64,000 nucleotides of DNA from CAWCWK01 sp963842125 (GCA_963842125.1 CAWJFE010000001.1:248001-312000), one strand, 5' to 3'; shown: positions 1-9,575, counted from the first letter of the stretch. Notes: generated by a model not told the origin, from the sequence alone. Translations and numbers: made by a program.

Positions 1-220
1 CGTCGCCGACTTCGAGGCGCAGCATCTCGCCGTTGACGCCGCCGGCGGCGTTGATGTCCTCGACGGCCTGCTCGGCGCCGGCCTGCATCTGCGCGCCGAA
101 CGAGGCGTACTGGCCGGTCATCGGGCCGGCGGTGGCGATCACGATCTCGGCGTTGGCGGCAGTGGCACCGAGGGACAGAACGGCGGCCAGACCGGTCGTC
201 GTCAGAAGAGTCTTCATCAT
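1..220 (-). CDS. livK: Branched-chain amino-acid ABC transporter substrate-binding protein, N-terminus (partial)
   Basis: Only the first 73 codons are present; the gene runs off the left edge. The product begins MMKTLLTTTGLAAVLSLGAT, a signal peptide with a lysine, a hydrophobic core and a likely cleavage after an ANA motif, followed by EIVIATAGPMTGQYASFGAQ, the typical start of a mature LivK/Leu-Ile-Val-binding protein. The start ATG at 220 has an AAGGAAG ribosome site six bases upstream; the adjacent ATG at 217 is an alternative. It is the last gene of a livHMGF cassette on the same strand and would supply the periplasmic receptor. Substrate cannot be told from this fragment. Confidence 0.85.
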   Translation of the reverse strand, partial: MMKTLLTTTGLAAVLSLGATAANAEIVIATAGPMTGQYASFGAQMQAGAEQAVEDINAAGGVNGEMLRLEVGD

Positions 221-360
221 ATGTCGCTTCCTTATTATGCCAGGCGCCTTTTGGGGGCGGCGCTCAGGTCTCCCATGCGAAGACGACGGGACTGTTCCTG
301 CGAAGGACCAACCCTGTTGCCCGCAAATCACAGGCCACGCGAAGCGCGCGGCGCGGGCGC

Positions 361-389
361 AATTCAGCACTGCCGTGATAGATTTGCAA
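361..389 (-). promoter_or_regulatory. Candidate sigma-70-type promoter for livK
   Basis: Read on the minus strand, TTGCAA and TGAATT are separated by 17 bases, about 140 bases before livK. This fits a separate, stronger transcript for the binding protein, a common arrangement in Liv systems. The match is only moderate and nothing else supports it. Confidence 0.3.
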
Positions 390-457
390 GCGGAACGACG
401 TTCGTGACGAATTTTGATCGCCCAAGGCCGGATCAGCCTTAACACCGGCCCGCTCGA

Positions 458-796
458 TCAGGTCCGGTCGGCCCAGCCGAGCGGCCCCGCGCGCCGATAG
501 AGCCACGGATATTGTGCCACCATCTGCCCTGCACGCACGAAGCGGTAGGCGAGGATGGTGATGGCGATCAGCAGCACGGCGTCGACGAGGAAGCCGGGTA
601 GATTGAGGAGGCGCCCGCCGAAGAGCGCGAAGCCGATGAAGCGGATCGCCGCGGCCAGGAGTATGCCGTAGGCGACCAACTGATAGGTCGGCCGCCAGGT
701 GAGCGCGATCGCCCGCCCGGTCATCCACGCCCCACCGCCGCCGAGGACGAGGGTGACGAAGATCCAGGCGGTGGTGGAGAGGTCTGTGAAGGGCAT
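458..796 (-). CDS. Small membrane protein of the liv cassette (DUF6867-like)
   Basis: A 112-residue hydrophobic protein with about three membrane segments (roughly residues 8-30, 38-60 and 66-88) and a charged tail ending RAGPLGWADRT. It lies between livF and livK on the same strand. Small membrane proteins at this position occur in many Rhizobiales liv cassettes and I believe they are grouped as DUF6867; that family name is from memory. No catalytic motif is visible and function is unknown. Co-transcription with livF suggests an accessory role in the transporter, which is inference. Confidence 0.7.
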   Translation of the reverse strand: MPFTDLSTTAWIFVTLVLGGGGAWMTGRAIALTWRPTYQLVAYGILLAAAIRFIGFALFGGRLLNLPGFLVDAVLLIAITILAYRFVRAGQMVAQYPWLYRRAGPLGWADRT

Positions 797-876
797 GAGA
801 CGCCGGTATCCTGATTGAGCGCGGTCTGAGCGAGTGCCGCAAAGCGCCCGCTATTCGGTCTTGGGCCTCGTCGAGG

Positions 877-1674
877 CTAGTGCGCCCCGCCCTCCAAGTA
901 GGCCGCCCGTACCTCGGGCCGCGCGAGGAGCTCGTGGCCGGTGCCGGTCATGGTGATCTTCCCGTTGACCATCACGTAGCCGCGATGGGCGAGCTTCAAG
1001 GCGTGGTAGGCGTTCTGCTCGACGAGGAAGACGGTGAGGCCCTGGCTGCGGTTGAGTTCCTGGATGACCTCGAAGATCTGCTTCACGATGAGGGGCGCGA
1101 GGCCGAGCGAGGGCTCGTCGAGGAGGAGGAGGCGCGGGCGGGACATGAGCGCGCGGGCGATGGCAAGCATCTGCTGCTCGCCGCCCGACAACGTGCCGCC
1201 GCGCTGGTTCTGCCGGTCCTTGAGGCGCGGGAAGAGATCGTACATGCGCGCGAGGTCGTCGTCGAAATGGGCCTCGTCGACGAGCGATGCGCCCATCATG
1301 AGGTTCTCCAGAACCGTCATGCGCGGGAAGATGCGCCGCCCTTCCGGCGACTGCGCGACGCCGGTGCGCATGATCTCGTGCGTCGATTCGCGGGTGATGT
1401 CGCGCCCGTCGTAGAGGATCTGGCCGGTGCGGGCCTGGGGCGTGCCGCAGATCGTCATCATGAGCGTCGACTTGCCGGCCCCGTTGGCGCCGATCAGCGA
1501 GACGATCTCGCCGGACGCAACGTCCATGTCGACGCCCCGGAGCGCGATGATCTTACCATAATACGTCTCGACGCCCCGCACGCTGAGGAGCGGTCGGGGG
1601 ACGGCCCCTTCGGCGTAGGCATCGCCGGGAAGGCCCTGGCCCTCGGTGGCGAGAGTGTCGTTGGTGAGGCTCAT
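877..1674 (-). CDS. livF: Branched-chain amino-acid-type ABC transporter ATPase LivF
   Basis: A 265-residue ABC ATPase that powers import together with LivG. Walker A is GANGAGKST, the signature is LSGGEQQ, Walker B is LLLLDEPSLGLAP, and the switch histidine lies past VFLVEQN. The mid-region SPEGRRIFPRMTVLENLMMG is characteristic of LivF. The start ATG overlaps the livG stop (ATGA), indicating translational coupling. The first 25 or so residues before the ABC fold are a short low-complexity extension. Substrate is not defined: such cassettes also carry urea, amides and aromatic acids. Confidence 0.95.
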   Translation of the reverse strand: MSLTNDTLATEGQGLPGDAYAEGAVPRPLLSVRGVETYYGKIIALRGVDMDVASGEIVSLIGANGAGKSTLMMTICGTPQARTGQILYDGRDITRESTHEIMRTGVAQSPEGRRIFPRMTVLENLMMGASLVDEAHFDDDLARMYDLFPRLKDRQNQRGGTLSGGEQQMLAIARALMSRPRLLLLDEPSLGLAPLIVKQIFEVIQELNRSQGLTVFLVEQNAYHALKLAHRGYVMVNGKITMTGTGHELLARPEVRAAYLEGGAH

Positions 1675-2726
1675 TGGACGCTCCCTCCGACGGGCGCCGC
1701 GCCCTCGCCCGGCCTGATGCCGGCCTCGGCCTCCGCGACCGCGATCTCCTCCTCGTCCTCGACGCCCAGATAGGCCGCGATCACCTTCGGGTCGGACTGG
1801 ACATGGGTAGGCGTGCCGTCCGAGATCTTCTGGCCGTAGTCGAGAACGACGACATGGTCGGAGATCTCCATCACGACGCTCATGTCGTGCTCGATGAGGA
1901 GGAGCGACGTGTCGTGGTGCTCGCGGGCATAGAGAAGCAATTCGTTGAGCTCCAGGCTCTCGCGCGGGTTGAGACCGGCGGCAGGCTCGTCGAGGCATAG
2001 GAGCGCGGGGCCGCTCTCGGTGCCGGTGCACATGGCACGCGCGATCTCCAGGCGGCGCTGGGCGCCATAGGGCAGATCGCCTGCCGGCAGATCGGCCCGA
2101 TCCAGAAGCCGGGTGTGGTCGAGCCAATAGCGCGCGCGCTCCACCGCCTTCTTCTGCGAGCGGCGATAGGAGGGTAGGCCGAGAATGCCGCCGATCGTGT
2201 AGCCGGACGCGACCATCAGCCGGTTGTGCTGCGCGACCATGAGGTTCTCGAGCACCGTCATGTTGGCGAAGAGGCGGATGTTCTGGAATGTCCTGGCCAC
2301 GTTGGCGCGCTGCGCGATCATGAAGTCGGGCAGCCGCTCCAGAAGGTGGGTCCGCCCGTCCTCGCCATGGAGGGCGATGCGCCCCTCGGTCGGCTTGTAG
2401 AAGCCGGTGATGCAGTTGAAGACCGTCGTCTTGCCCGCGCCATTGGGTCCGATGAGGGCCGTGATGTCGCCGCGCCTGGCCGAGAAGGAGAGGTCGTTGA
2501 CGGCCGTGAGGCCGCCAAAGCGCATCGTCAGATGCTCCACGTCGAGCACCGTGCCGCGATCGGCCCGCGCATTGAGCGGACCCTCGGCGAAGAGGTCTCT
2601 TTTCTGCCTCGCGCCGGCCGGCTGGGTCGCGCCGGCCGGCTGGGTCGCGCCGGCCGGCTGGGTCGCGCCGGAGGGCTGGGTGGCCCCAGTGGGGTGTGCT
2701 GCGCTTGGCGCGTCGGTCATGCTCAT
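1671..2726 (-). CDS. livG: Branched-chain amino-acid-type ABC transporter ATPase LivG
   Basis: A 351-residue ABC ATPase partner of LivF. Walker A GPNGAGKTT, the LivG-type segment ARTFQNIRLFANMTVLENLM, and Walker B LLCLDEPAAGLNP are present. The ABC fold begins near residue 60 (TVLDVEHLTMRFGG). Before it is an extension with tandem hexapeptides of the ATQPAG type, encoded by an 18-bp repeat, which LivG proteins normally lack. An ATGA overlap joins it to livM upstream and another to livF downstream. A later start that skips the repeat cannot be excluded, but the overlap supports the annotated one. Confidence 0.93.
   Translation of the reverse strand: MSMTDAPSAAHPTGATQPSGATQPAGATQPAGATQPAGARQKRDLFAEGPLNARADRGTVLDVEHLTMRFGGLTAVNDLSFSARRGDITALIGPNGAGKTTVFNCITGFYKPTEGRIALHGEDGRTHLLERLPDFMIAQRANVARTFQNIRLFANMTVLENLMVAQHNRLMVASGYTIGGILGLPSYRRSQKKAVERARYWLDHTRLLDRADLPAGDLPYGAQRRLEIARAMCTGTESGPALLCLDEPAAGLNPRESLELNELLLYAREHHDTSLLLIEHDMSVVMEISDHVVVLDYGQKISDGTPTHVQSDPKVIAAYLGVEDEEEIAVAEAEAGIRPGEGAAPVGGSVQ
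2608..2711 (-). repeat. 18-bp tandem repeat inside the livG N-terminus
   Basis: About five consecutive 18-bp units of the form gccggccggctgggtcgc, three of them identical and the outer ones diverged, encode repeated ATQPAG hexapeptides in LivG. Because the unit is a multiple of three, copy-number change would keep the reading frame. Boundaries are approximate. Confidence 0.85.
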
Positions 2727-4161
2727 GCCTCGGCTCCCCGCGTCTCGGCACCCTTGAGGCGGGCTTCCTGCTCGGCGATCGTCTGCTCGCCCAGCACGAT
2801 CGAGGGCTGGCGCGACGAGACGAGCCCGCGCGGGCGCCAGACCATGATGACGACCATGGCGACGCCGAAGATGAGCATCCGGTATTCCTCGAACTCGCGG
2901 AACACTTGGAAGCCGCCGATCATGATGACGGCCGCGACGACGACGCCGATCTGGCTACCAAGACCGCCCAGCACCACGATGGCGAGGATGATCGCCGATT
3001 CGATGAAGACGAAGCTCTCAGGAGAGATGAAGCCCTGCTGGGTGGCGAAGAAGGAGCCGGCGAAACCGCCGAACATGGCGCCGATGCCGAACGCCGTCAG
3101 CTTGGTGTTGGTCGTGTTGATGCCCAGGGACTTGCAGGCGATCTCGTCCTCGCGCATCGCCTCCCAGGCTCGGCCGACGGGCAGCTTTCGCAGCCGCATG
3201 GTCACGAAGTTGGTCAAAAGTGCGAGCGCCAGGATGATGTAGTAGAGATAGACGAAGCGGTGGATGGTATCGAATTCGAGGCCGAAGACGTCGGCGAAGC
3301 CACCCTCGCCGCGGCTGAACTCGATGCCGAAGAGCGTCGGCTTCGGAATGCCGCCAATGCCGTCCGGACCACCGGTGAACTCGTACCAGTTGAGAAGGAC
3401 GACCCGGATGATCTCGCCGAAGGCGAGCGTCACGATGGCCAGATAGTCGCCGCGCAGCCGGAGGACCGGGAAGCCGAGGATGAGGCCCCAGGTGCCCGCC
3501 AGCATGCCGGCCAGAGGCAGGGCGAACCAGAAGCCGATCCCGAAATACTCGGCCAAAAGCGCGAACGAATAGGCGCCCACCGCGTAGAAGGCGACGTAGC
3601 CGAGATCGAGCAGGCCGGCGAGGCCGACGACGATGTTGAGCCCCCAGCCCAGCATCACATAGGTGAGCACCTGGATGGCGAGGTTGATGTAGAGCCGGTC
3701 CTGGCCGGGCGCGATGAAGAAGACGAGGAACGGAAAGGAGATCGCCAAGAGCCCCAGGATCGTGCCGATGACCTTCGACGTCGTCGCGGCCGACATCGTG
3801 TTGACGTCGGCGAGCTTGCGCCCACCCGCGCGCCGGAAGACCTTGTCGCCGATCGAGATCGGGCCGCTCGCCTTCCACAGCGTCATGGCGAGGATGAAGC
3901 GCCCCACGGCGCAGGCCGCGATCAAGAGGAGCGCGGTGCCCATCTGGTCGTAGACGATGCCGAAGAAGCCGTCGCCGGTCTTGAGGCCGATGAGCGGGAT
4001 GAAGAGGCCGGCGGCGATGAGGCCGACGACCAGCGCTTCCTTGAGGGCGGAAGCGAAGTCGTTGACCTTGGGGCCCTCGGCGGTCGGCAGCGCGCCTTGC
4101 GACGAGCCCCGCTCGGCGCCGAGCGGCTGACCGGAGACGGACGACACGGTTGCGTCCGACA

Positions 4162-4162
<1 letters not shown>
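2723..4162 (-). CDS. livM: Branched-chain amino-acid-type ABC permease LivM
   Basis: A 479-residue inner-membrane permease. The C-terminal 300 residues carry the LivM signature: LNIVVGLAGLLDLGYVAFYAVGAY, the segment LRGDYLAIVTLAFGEIIRVVLLN, the coupling helix REDEIACKSLGIN, and QQGFISPESFVF. The N-terminal 130 residues add two or three further membrane segments beyond the core, as in the long alphaproteobacterial LivM variant. Its start overlaps the livH stop (TGATG) and its stop overlaps livG (ATGA), so livHMGF is a tightly coupled operon. Confidence 0.94.
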
Positions 4163-5085
<923 letters not shown>

Positions 5086-5463
5086 CGTGCCGGGGCACCC
5101 CTTGAGCCAAACTGCGAGCCGCGCCGCAAGCCAGGCTGCCGACGACATGCACGTATCTGATCACCGACGGCCCGCGCCCTTGCGCGAACACCGGGCGGAT
5201 ATGACGAATCGATGACGGACCATCACGAGAGACGATGGAAACCATCACTCACGTGATTTGGGCGGGATGTCTAGCGGCGCGAGGACTTGCGCACAACCGG
5301 GGGAATGCCCATGGCGCGAGAATGGAGCGGGAATGGCGTGACCGGACTGATCGTCCGATAGGCAAGCGGATCATTTGGGCAACACCATCACGAACTGCCC
5401 GACACGATGACCCCCATTTGCGCAACGGCCCATCACGCCACGGCTTGACCGGCCGGCTGCGTT
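5086..5463. other. Divergent intergenic region between livH and preT with repeated CCATCAC motifs
   Basis: No gene is evident. The stretch carries several copies of a short motif: ccatcacg at 5220 and 5430, ccatcac at 5242, and a longer pair (catttgggcaac...ccatcacg at 5372-5392 and catttgcgcaac...ccatcacg at 5415-5437). It also has two small palindromes (GATGG-AAA-CCATC at 5234-5246 and ATCAC-TCAC-GTGAT at 5244-5257). This looks like a regulatory region for the divergent operons; the binding factor is unknown. Confidence 0.45.
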
Positions 5464-5479
5464 TTGTCCAAATGGTCAA
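5464..5479. promoter_or_regulatory. RutR-like operator upstream of preT
   Basis: TTGTCCAAATGGTCAA matches 13 of the 14 fixed positions of the E. coli RutR box TTGACCAnnTGGTCAA. It lies 50 bases before the preT GTG start, where a repressor would block transcription. A RutR homologue is encoded at 11511-12254. Confidence 0.75.
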
Positions 5480-5529
5480 ACTTCGAAGTCAAAGTTGCCG
5501 TCAAACTTGGCAGAAGGCGGGAGACGCAC

Positions 5530-6909
5530 GTGTTCGGATCGAAGACAGACGAGAAGCGCAGGCCCGACGTCGCGGCCGGACGGCTCGACCCCACGGCCTA
5601 TGCCGCCAATTTCGACGATCTCTATCCGGCGCTGGGGCCGCACGAGGCCCATGTCGAGGCCGATCGCTGCTATTTCTGCCACGACGCGCCCTGCGTGACG
5701 GCCTGCCCGACCGACATCGACATCCCGCTCTTCATCCGCGAGATCCAGGCCGGCAACCGCATGGGCGCCGGCAAGACGATCCTCGATTCCAACATCTTCG
5801 GCGGCATGTGCGCCCGCGTCTGCCCGACCGAGACGCTGTGCGAGGAGGCCTGCGTGCGTGAGATCGCGGAAGGCAAACCGGTCAAGATCGGCCAGCTCCA
5901 GCGCTACGCGACGGACCCCTATATCGAAACGGGCGAGCACCCCTATACCCGCGCGCCCTCCACGGGCCGCAAGGTCGCCATCGTGGGCGGCGGCCCGGCC
6001 GGCCTCGCCTGCGCGCATCGCCTGGCCATGCTCGGCCATGACGTGACGGTCTTCGAGGCGCGCGAGAAGCTTGGCGGGCTGAACGAGTACGGCATCGCGC
6101 AGTACAAGGCCCCGCACGGCTTCGCGGCGGCCGAGGTCGACTGGCTGATGAAGATCGGCGGTATCACGGCCGAGACCGGCAAGGCCCTCGGGCGCGACAT
6201 CACCCTGCCGGAACTGCGCGAGCGCTTCGATGCCGTCTTCCTGGGGCTCGGCCTCGCCGGCGTCAACGCGCTCGGCATCGAGGGCGAGGACGCGCTCGGC
6301 GTCGCCGACGCCGTCACCTTCATTGCGGACCTGCGCCAGGCGGACGATTTCGCCAAGCTGCCTATGGGCCGCAAGGTCGTCGTGATCGGCGGCGGCATGA
6401 CGGCGGTCGACGCGGCCGTGCAATCGAAGCGCCTCGGCGCCGAGGACGTGACCATCGTCTACCGCCGCGCCGCCAACGACATGCCGGCCACCGCCAAGGA
6501 GCGCCGCAACGCGCAAACCAACGGCGTGACCCTGAAGGAGAACGCCATGCCCGTCGGTCTCGTGACAGGCGACGACGGCGTGACCCGCATTCGCTGCGAG
6601 TATACCCGCATCGAAGACGGCCGCGTGAACGGCACCGGCGAGACGTTCGATCTCGACGCCGACATGGTCTTCAAGGCGATCGGCCAGACCTTCCTCGCCG
6701 GAAGCTTGGGCGACGGCGAGGCCTTCACGCTCGACAAGGGCCGCATCGTCGTCGACGACGAGCGCCGCACGACCGTCCCCGGCGTCTGGGCCGGAGGCGA
6801 CTGCGCGGCCGGCGGGGAAGACCTCACGGTGGTGGCGGTCGAGGACGGCAAGCGGGCGGCGATGAGCATTGATAGGGCGTTGGCCGCCAAGGCGGCGGTG
6901 GCGGCGTGA
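5530..6909 (+). CDS. preT: NAD-dependent dihydropyrimidine dehydrogenase subunit PreT
   Basis: A 459-residue flavoprotein/iron-sulfur subunit that passes electrons between NAD(P)H and PreA, catalysing the first step of reductive uracil/thymine breakdown. The N-terminus has the paired-cluster motif CYFCHDAPCVTACPTDIDIP followed by GGMCARVCPTETLCEEACV. An FAD Rossmann motif (VAIVGGGPAGLACAHRLA) and a second nucleotide motif (VVVIGGGMTAVDAAVQSKRLG) follow. The GTG start is preferred because GGCGGGAG lies just upstream. A TTG further upstream at 5464 would put the operator inside the gene. Its partner preA lies 0.8 kb downstream, separated by a small gene and hicBA. Confidence 0.94.
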   Translation: MFGSKTDEKRRPDVAAGRLDPTAYAANFDDLYPALGPHEAHVEADRCYFCHDAPCVTACPTDIDIPLFIREIQAGNRMGAGKTILDSNIFGGMCARVCPTETLCEEACVREIAEGKPVKIGQLQRYATDPYIETGEHPYTRAPSTGRKVAIVGGGPAGLACAHRLAMLGHDVTVFEAREKLGGLNEYGIAQYKAPHGFAAAEVDWLMKIGGITAETGKALGRDITLPELRERFDAVFLGLGLAGVNALGIEGEDALGVADAVTFIADLRQADDFAKLPMGRKVVVIGGGMTAVDAAVQSKRLGAEDVTIVYRRAANDMPATAKERRNAQTNGVTLKENAMPVGLVTGDDGVTRIRCEYTRIEDGRVNGTGETFDLDADMVFKAIGQTFLAGSLGDGEAFTLDKGRIVVDDERRTTVPGVWAGGDCAAGGEDLTVVAVEDGKRAAMSIDRALAAKAAVAA

Positions 6910-7145
6910 TGGCCGGGGTTGCTACATTCTCAGCAATACTCGGCTCAGTGTTCGTCGGCTTCTTACGATTGAGCGGTTTCTGGCTCCTGCCGCTAGCGGC
7001 TCTCGCTACGTATGGCATGAAGCACTATGACGAATCTGAAAAGCAGTGGACGGTCTGGGACTACGCCCGATCCTTTATTGTCGCAATCCTGATGTTGGCT
7101 CTCTTCGAATGGGTCGCTCGGCTCGCGTCGGTCTACCTACTTTAG
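6909..7145 (+). CDS. Hypothetical small two-helix membrane protein
   Basis: A 78-residue protein with two hydrophobic segments (about residues 8-35 and 55-77) separated by a polar loop containing HYDESEKQWTVWDYARS. The ATG overlaps the preT stop (ATGA pattern), which suggests translational coupling; a GTG three bases earlier is possible. Base composition is visibly less GC-rich than preT. I do not recognise a family. Its position right after preT and against the converging hicA suggests it arrived with the hicBA insertion, which is inference. Confidence 0.55.
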   Translation: MAGVATFSAILGSVFVGFLRLSGFWLLPLAALATYGMKHYDESEKQWTVWDYARSFIVAILMLALFEWVARLASVYLL

Positions 7146-7378
7146 AGAAGCGCCTTGAACTCCTCGACCGTCAGACCGGCCTCTTCGATGATGCCTCGCA
7201 AGGTTCCCTTCGACACGGGACGATTGCCGTGGACCGGTACGGTCACACCCGTCACAGGCGGTCCGGGCGAGCGCAGCATATGATGACTTCCTCGCACCCG
7301 ACTGACCGAGAACCCCATCTTGGCGAGCGCACGGATGACGTCTCTGCCGCTGACCTGCGGCAGGCGTGTCGGCGGCAT
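7142..7378 (-). CDS. hicA: HicA-type mRNA interferase toxin
   Basis: A 78-residue protein with the HicA/YcfA fold signature: an N-terminal SGRDVIRALAKMGF helix, then VRGSHHMLRSP with the catalytic histidine, then VTVPVHGNRPVSKGTLRGII. HicA binds and cleaves mRNA and is neutralised by HicB. It follows hicB by three bases on the same strand. The order antitoxin-then-toxin is the less common arrangement but well known. The pair runs against preT and preA. Confidence 0.9.
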   Translation of the reverse strand: MPPTRLPQVSGRDVIRALAKMGFSVSRVRGSHHMLRSPGPPVTGVTVPVHGNRPVSKGTLRGIIEEAGLTVEEFKALL

Positions 7379-7381
7379 GCC

Positions 7382-7612
7382 TCAGGCTGCGATCGTCAGG
7401 TGCTCGACGCGCGAGGCGACGTCGTCCGGTATGACCCAGCCTTCATCGCGATAAAAATCCAACACCAGCTCGATCGCCTCACGCGCCATGGCCAACGCAT
7501 CCTCACGCGTCTCGCCATAGGTGACGACCTCGGGCAGGGCAGGCACCCGGACGGTGAAGCCGCCTTCCTCCTCGGGGTGGAGGAGGATGGTGTATTTTCG
7601 AGCCTCGCTCAT
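7382..7612 (-). CDS. hicB: HicB-family antitoxin
   Basis: A 76-residue protein starting MSEARKYTILLHPEEEGGFT and continuing VRVPALPEVVTYGETREDALAMAREAI, the partial RNase-H-like fold of HicB antitoxins. It lacks a C-terminal DNA-binding extension, so it is the short form. The ATG at 7612 is chosen because GGAAGG lies eight bases upstream; an upstream in-frame start would add 14 unconserved residues. Forms a type II toxin-antitoxin pair with hicA. Confidence 0.88.
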   Translation of the reverse strand: MSEARKYTILLHPEEEGGFTVRVPALPEVVTYGETREDALAMAREAIELVLDFYRDEGWVIPDDVASRVEHLTIAA

Positions 7613-7686
7613 CGCGCATTCCTTCCGTCGAGGGCCGCGAACATAACCGCTCACATCTAGAACTCCAACGCCAAGGAACCCGACCC

Positions 7687-9048
7687 ATGGCCGACCTCAC
7701 CACCAATTTCCTCGGCATCAAGTCGCCCAATCCCTACTGGCTCGCCTCCGCGCCGCCGACGGATAAGGAATACAATGTCCGTCGCGCCTTCGAGGCCGGG
7801 TGGGGCGGGGTGGTGTGGAAGACGCTCGGCGAGGACCCGCCGGTGGTGAACGTCTCCGGCCCACGCTACGGCGCCTGGCACGGGCCGGACCGGCGGCTGA
7901 TGGGGCTCAACAATATCGAGCTCATCACCGACCGGCCGCTGGAGACGAACCTCAGAGAGATCAAGCAGGTCAAGCGCGACTTTCCCGACCGCGCGATGAT
8001 CGTCTCGCTCATGGTGCCCTGCGAGGAGGAGCCCTGGAAGAAGATCCTCCGCCGCGTGGAGGAGACCGAGGCCGACGGCGTCGAGCTCAACTTCGGCTGT
8101 CCGCACGGCATGTCGGAGCGCGGCATGGGCTCGGCCGTGGGGCAGGTGCCCGAATATATCGAGATGGTGGCGCGCTGGTGCAAGCAGCACACCCGGATGC
8201 CCGTCATCGTCAAGCTGACGCCCAACATCACCGACGTGCGCTACCCGGCCCAGGCCGCGCAGCGGGGCGGGGCGGACGCCGTCTCGCTCATCAATACCAT
8301 CCAGTCGATCATGGAGGTCGATCTCGACAATTTCTCGCCCGCGCCGATGATCGACGGCAAGGGCACGCATGGCGGCTATTGCGGGCCCGCCGTCAAGCCG
8401 ATCGCGCTCAACATGGTCGGCTCGATCGCGCGCGACACCAAAGGCACGCTCCCCATCTCCGGCATCGGCGGCATCACGACCTGGCGCGACGCGGCCGAGT
8501 TCATCCTCATGGGCTCGGGCACCGTTCAGGTCTGCACGGCCGCGATGACCTATGGCTACAAGATCATCGAGGAGATGTGCGACGGCCTCTCGCGCTACAT
8601 GGACGAGAAGGGCTTCACCTCGATCGACGACATGACGGGCCGCGCCATCCCCAACTTCAAGGAATGGCAGGAGCTCAACCTCAACTACGTCGTCAAGGCG
8701 CGCATCGATCAGGACAAATGCATCTCTTGCGGACGCTGCCACGTGGTCTGCGAGGACACGTCCCACCAGGCGATCACCAAGGAGAAGGACGGCGAGCGCT
8801 GGTTCGAGGTGATCGACGCCGAATGCGTCGGCTGCAATCTCTGCGCCGATGTCTGCCCCGTCGTCGACTGCATCACCATGGAGCACCAGACGAGCGGCAC
8901 CGATCCTCGCACCGGCCTCGCCTATCACCGCCCGCACGCCACCTGGCAGGAGCACGCCAACAACCCGATGAGCCCGAGCTTCGATGCGACCAAGTTCGCG
9001 GAAGGCGTCGAGACGGCCGATCCGCGCGCGCTGGAGCCGGCGGAATAG
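7687..9048 (+). CDS. preA: NAD-dependent dihydropyrimidine dehydrogenase subunit PreA
   Basis: A 453-residue catalytic subunit that reduces uracil or thymine to the 5,6-dihydro form. Residues 1-320 form the FMN-binding TIM barrel (LGIKSPNPYWLASAPPTDKE, NFGCPHGMSERGMGSAVGQ, ISGIGGITTWRDAAEFILMG). The active-site cysteine region lies in the NFGCPHGMSERGMG segment. The C-terminal third carries two [4Fe-4S] motifs, CISCGRCHVVC and CVGCNLCADVCPV. It is on the same strand as preT, but the intervening hicBA means the two are no longer adjacent. No separate RutR-like box was seen directly upstream. Confidence 0.95.
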   Translation: MADLTTNFLGIKSPNPYWLASAPPTDKEYNVRRAFEAGWGGVVWKTLGEDPPVVNVSGPRYGAWHGPDRRLMGLNNIELITDRPLETNLREIKQVKRDFPDRAMIVSLMVPCEEEPWKKILRRVEETEADGVELNFGCPHGMSERGMGSAVGQVPEYIEMVARWCKQHTRMPVIVKLTPNITDVRYPAQAAQRGGADAVSLINTIQSIMEVDLDNFSPAPMIDGKGTHGGYCGPAVKPIALNMVGSIARDTKGTLPISGIGGITTWRDAAEFILMGSGTVQVCTAAMTYGYKIIEEMCDGLSRYMDEKGFTSIDDMTGRAIPNFKEWQELNLNYVVKARIDQDKCISCGRCHVVCEDTSHQAITKEKDGERWFEVIDAECVGCNLCADVCPVVDCITMEHQTSGTDPRTGLAYHRPHATWQEHANNPMSPSFDATKFAEGVETADPRALEPAE

Positions 9049-9158
9049 GATGGTTGGAACCGCACCGCGCACGGAACGAACGCCCATGATCCGGCGGGGC
9101 GAGACCGGTCGAGGCCGGTCGGCAGTGAGAGCCCGCCCGGGAACGCTGCGGCGGAGGG

Positions 9159-9554
9159 TTGGCGAAGCGGTTCGGCCGAGCCGTGAGGCGGCAGACACAG
9201 CCGATGCCGGCAGCCTCGAGCGAGGATTGGCAACGAAGCGGGCGGTCGAACCGACCGTCAAACCGACCCGACTGCGTTTCCGGACGGGCTCTGACGGTGG
9301 GCGCAGGTCGGCTCGGTCTCCTCGTCGCGCTCGGCCTCGCTCTCTCGGGCTGCGCCGTCGCGGTGGTCGGCGGCACGGTCGTCGGCACGACGGCGCGGGT
9401 CGGAGCGGCTGCGGTCAGCACGACGGGCAAGGCGGCCGTGGGGGCCACCAAGCTGACCTATCGGGGCGGCAGGGCCGTCGTCGGTGCCGTCACGCCCGAC
9501 CCCGTTTGCGATGGTACGGTGCTGCCCTATCCGGACGCCTGCTTCCGGCGCTGA
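9159..9554 (+). CDS. Putative small lipoprotein
   Basis: The recognisable part is a lipoprotein signal, GRLGLLVALGLALSGCAVAV, with lipobox LSGC, followed by a short glycine/valine-rich mature part ending PDPVCDGTVLPYPDACFRR. The upstream 46 residues are arginine/serine-rich and probably not translated. A GTG at 9297 would give a compact 85-residue lipoprotein with an ideal signal peptide, though its ribosome site is weak. Function unknown; it follows preA but may be transcribed independently. Confidence 0.55.
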   Translation: MAKRFGRAVRRQTQPMPAASSEDWQRSGRSNRPSNRPDCVSGRALTVGAGRLGLLVALGLALSGCAVAVVGGTVVGTTARVGAAAVSTTGKAAVGATKLTYRGGRAVVGAVTPDPVCDGTVLPYPDACFRR

Positions 9555-9575
9555 GATGACTGGGCGGCCGGACCG

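Noticed and set aside
2608..2711. Possible CRISPR-like repeat
   Set aside because: Units are directly adjacent with no spacers and lie in frame inside livG.
3205..3220. TGGTCAA half-site in livM as another RutR box
   Set aside because: Only one half matches and it lies inside coding sequence; half-sites are expected by chance.
5442..5457. Second RutR-like site TTGACCGGCCGGCTGC just before the preT operator
   Set aside because: Only the left half matches; the right half diverges at most positions.
5464..5529. TTG-led N-terminal extension of PreT
   Set aside because: It would place the RutR-like operator inside the coding region, has no ribosome site and lacks the family start; the GTG at 5530 has a good ribosome site.
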